DNA of 64,000 nt, from contig JBKKBI010000069.1 of assembly GCA_046714175.1 (NCBI GenBank), positions 14,226-78,225 on the forward strand, in the 5' to 3' direction. Position numbers and translations under genes: made by a program. This DNA is from UBA11373 sp046714175. GTDB lineage: Bacteria; Actinomycetota; Acidimicrobiia; Spongiisociales; UBA11373. Positions 62,912-64,000 of the stretch are shown piece after piece. The notes beneath the pieces were generated by a model. It was not told where the DNA came from and ran no database searches. It saw nothing but the letters and a program-made list of their open reading frames with translations. Positions within the stretch are counted from its first letter, which is position 1, and each line of letters begins with the position of its first letter.

Positions 62912-64000
62912 TCATACCCGACTGACTCGGGCCAGTTCCGCGATCTCGGACTCAAGTTCCCTCGGAAAGGGCTGCAGGCCCGGTTGCGCGGCGTCGGCTC
63001 CACCTTCGAGAATCCACGACAGGCCTCGCAGAATGATGGCTGCGAACGGATCGAAGAGCTCGACCGCCACGCGAATCCCTGGAGCCAGGTTCACCAAGCT
63101 GCCGCGATTGATGAGGAAGATGTCCTTGCCGTCAACGGTGTAACGGTCCACCGAGCTGACGACTGTCGTGTGTGGATACTGGTCCAACCAGGGAACATCG
63201 ATCTCTCGGTTGCTGTGTCCGATGTTGACAAGGATGGCTCCGGGTCGAAGCGCCGAGAGCAGTCGAGGCCCAAGGACCCCTTCGACGCCCGTCGCGGTCA
63301 TCACGATCGAGCACGCTGCAAGGCCTTCTTCGAGGGTGACGTCGCGACATCCGTGTTGTTGGGCCTCAAGCGCGCGGACCGGGTCCAACTCAGCAACTGA
63401 CACGATTGCGCCGAGAGATCGTGCGTGAATCGCGGCTCCACGGCCGACCGGTCCGAACCCAATGACGAGCACCGAACGCCCGTGGAGCGCCAGGCCGGTG
63501 ATTGCCGAAAAGGCCGGCCACGCGGTGAGGCCGACGTGGTGCCGGTTGTGGAGCCGATCCTTCAAACTGATGCTGTTCCAATCGAAGACCGGGAAGGGGA
63601 CGGCCATCGGGGCAAGGCGATGCAACCCCGACGTGGTCGCCTCCAGAGCTCCAGCCGGGAAAGGACCCCTCTGGGCGTATCCGGTGATCAACTCGCCACC
63701 CATGTCGGACACGGCATCGGACGGCTCTGAAAGCAGCCAGTCCAGTCCCTCCGCCACCTCGCTGTCAGTCATGCCGCTCCACGCCCACACCTCGGCCCCG
63801 TGCTTGGCCAGAAATGCCGCCGCCACATCCTGGGTGCTGTCGGGATTCACCGCCGCCAATCGAATCCGGGCGCCGGCTTCGAGGAGCGGTAACAGCGCGA
63901 GCGCCTCCGTCATGGTGAGGTGCTGGAAGCACGACGCCGTGCGACCCCTCAGGTCGAGACCGGCGACGCGGCTGCCAACCGCGTGGGACACGGGAAGGAT
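62912..64000 (-). CDS. S-adenosylhomocysteine-hydrolase-like protein, 5' end outside window
   Basis: Frame open to the right edge (363 residues; an internal GTG at 63991 is possible). NPDSTQD and VFAWSGMT-like text, then Rossmann motif VLVIGFGPVGRGAA and IVNIGHSNREIDVPWL-like block (AILVNIGHSNREID) are characteristic of AHCY. Catalytic details diverge from true AHCY: SLKDRLHNRHHVG replaces the usual K-D-N-x-Y-G region, so substrate may differ. Next to the cyclase cluster without obvious link. Confidence 0.78.
   Translation of the reverse strand: MLPVSHAVGSRVAGLDLRGRTASCFQHLTMTEALALLPLLEAGARIRLAAVNPDSTQDVAAAFLAKHGAEVWAWSGMTDSEVAEGLDWLLSEPSDAVSDMGGELITGYAQRGPFPAGALEATTSGLHRLAPMAVPFPVFDWNSISLKDRLHNRHHVGLTAWPAFSAITGLALHGRSVLVIGFGPVGRGAAIHARSLGAIVSVAELDPVRALEAQQHGCRDVTLEEGLAACSIVMTATGVEGVLGPRLLSALRPGAILVNIGHSNREIDVPWLDQYPHTTVVSSVDRYTVDGKDIFLINRGSLVNLAPGIRVAVELFDPFAAIILRGLSWILEGGADAAQPGLQPFPRELESEIAELARVSRV

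Overview
The window reads as a GC-rich chromosome segment of an actinobacterium, most plausibly an uncultured Acidimicrobiia-like lineage; the class is inference. The phylum rests on a full Pup-proteasome locus (pup, dop, pafA, prcA, prcB, ARC/Mpa ATPase, pafB, pafC), a GarA-type FHA protein between gcvH and a MerR regulator, a DUF4193 protein and HelY beside tatC/tatA. Three blocks follow, in outline, gene orders known from Mycobacterium tuberculosis (recalled, not searched). Genes are packed: most same-strand neighbours overlap by 1-8 bases, usually as ATGA, GTGA or TTGA, and I used this to choose starts. Several promoters place a -10 hexamer 6-7 bases before the start codon, suggesting leaderless transcripts.

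Layout. 1-7.1 kb (minus): gcvPA (partial), gcvT, a PD-(D/E)XK-like protein, two MerR regulators, a bifunctional-nuclease-family protein, hpt, a D,D-carboxypeptidase, FHA, gcvH and a CDP-alcohol phosphatidyltransferase: glycine cleavage plus its likely regulators. 7.1-9.0 kb: DUF6941-like, VOC and two lipoprotein genes. 9.2-10.5 kb: an alpha/beta hydrolase, tRNA-Pro(GGG), a 30-bp duplicate of the tRNA 3' end, a long hairpin and an unlisted 40-residue membrane protein.

10.5-31 kb: acyl-CoA carboxylase beta, der, ispH, cmk, aroA, rluB, scpB, scpA, an HD protein, an M50 protease, a DksA-type protein, xerD, pyrG, recN, nadK and tlyA (nucleotide metabolism, chromosome segregation, repair, ribosome biogenesis), then rhomboid, HAD, DUF1015, M20 peptidase, GNAT and DUF4193 genes. 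31-45.6 kb: a catalytically degenerate lipid-kinase-like protein, helY, tatC, tatA, pafC, pafB, pafA, prcA, prcB, pup, dop, arc, a ferredoxin, trmI and a second unlisted small membrane protein. The products would tag proteins with Pup, unfold and degrade them; PafBC is the associated WYL transcription regulator.

45.7-55.5 kb is mixed metabolism: small membrane proteins, MFS transporter, PLP enzyme, SGNH esterase, VIT-type transporter, lysA, NUDIX regulator, quinone-oxidoreductase-like enzyme, deazaflavin-type and SnoaL-type proteins. 55.5-62.9 kb is the most unusual part: four class III nucleotide cyclases with four different partner modules (YheO-type PAS, NTF2-like, AAA/NB-ARC plus TPR, DUF4242), interspersed with broken copies of cyclase-type genes. 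The window closes in a divergent S-adenosylhomocysteine-hydrolase-like gene. I see no CRISPR array, insertion sequence, rRNA or prophage.
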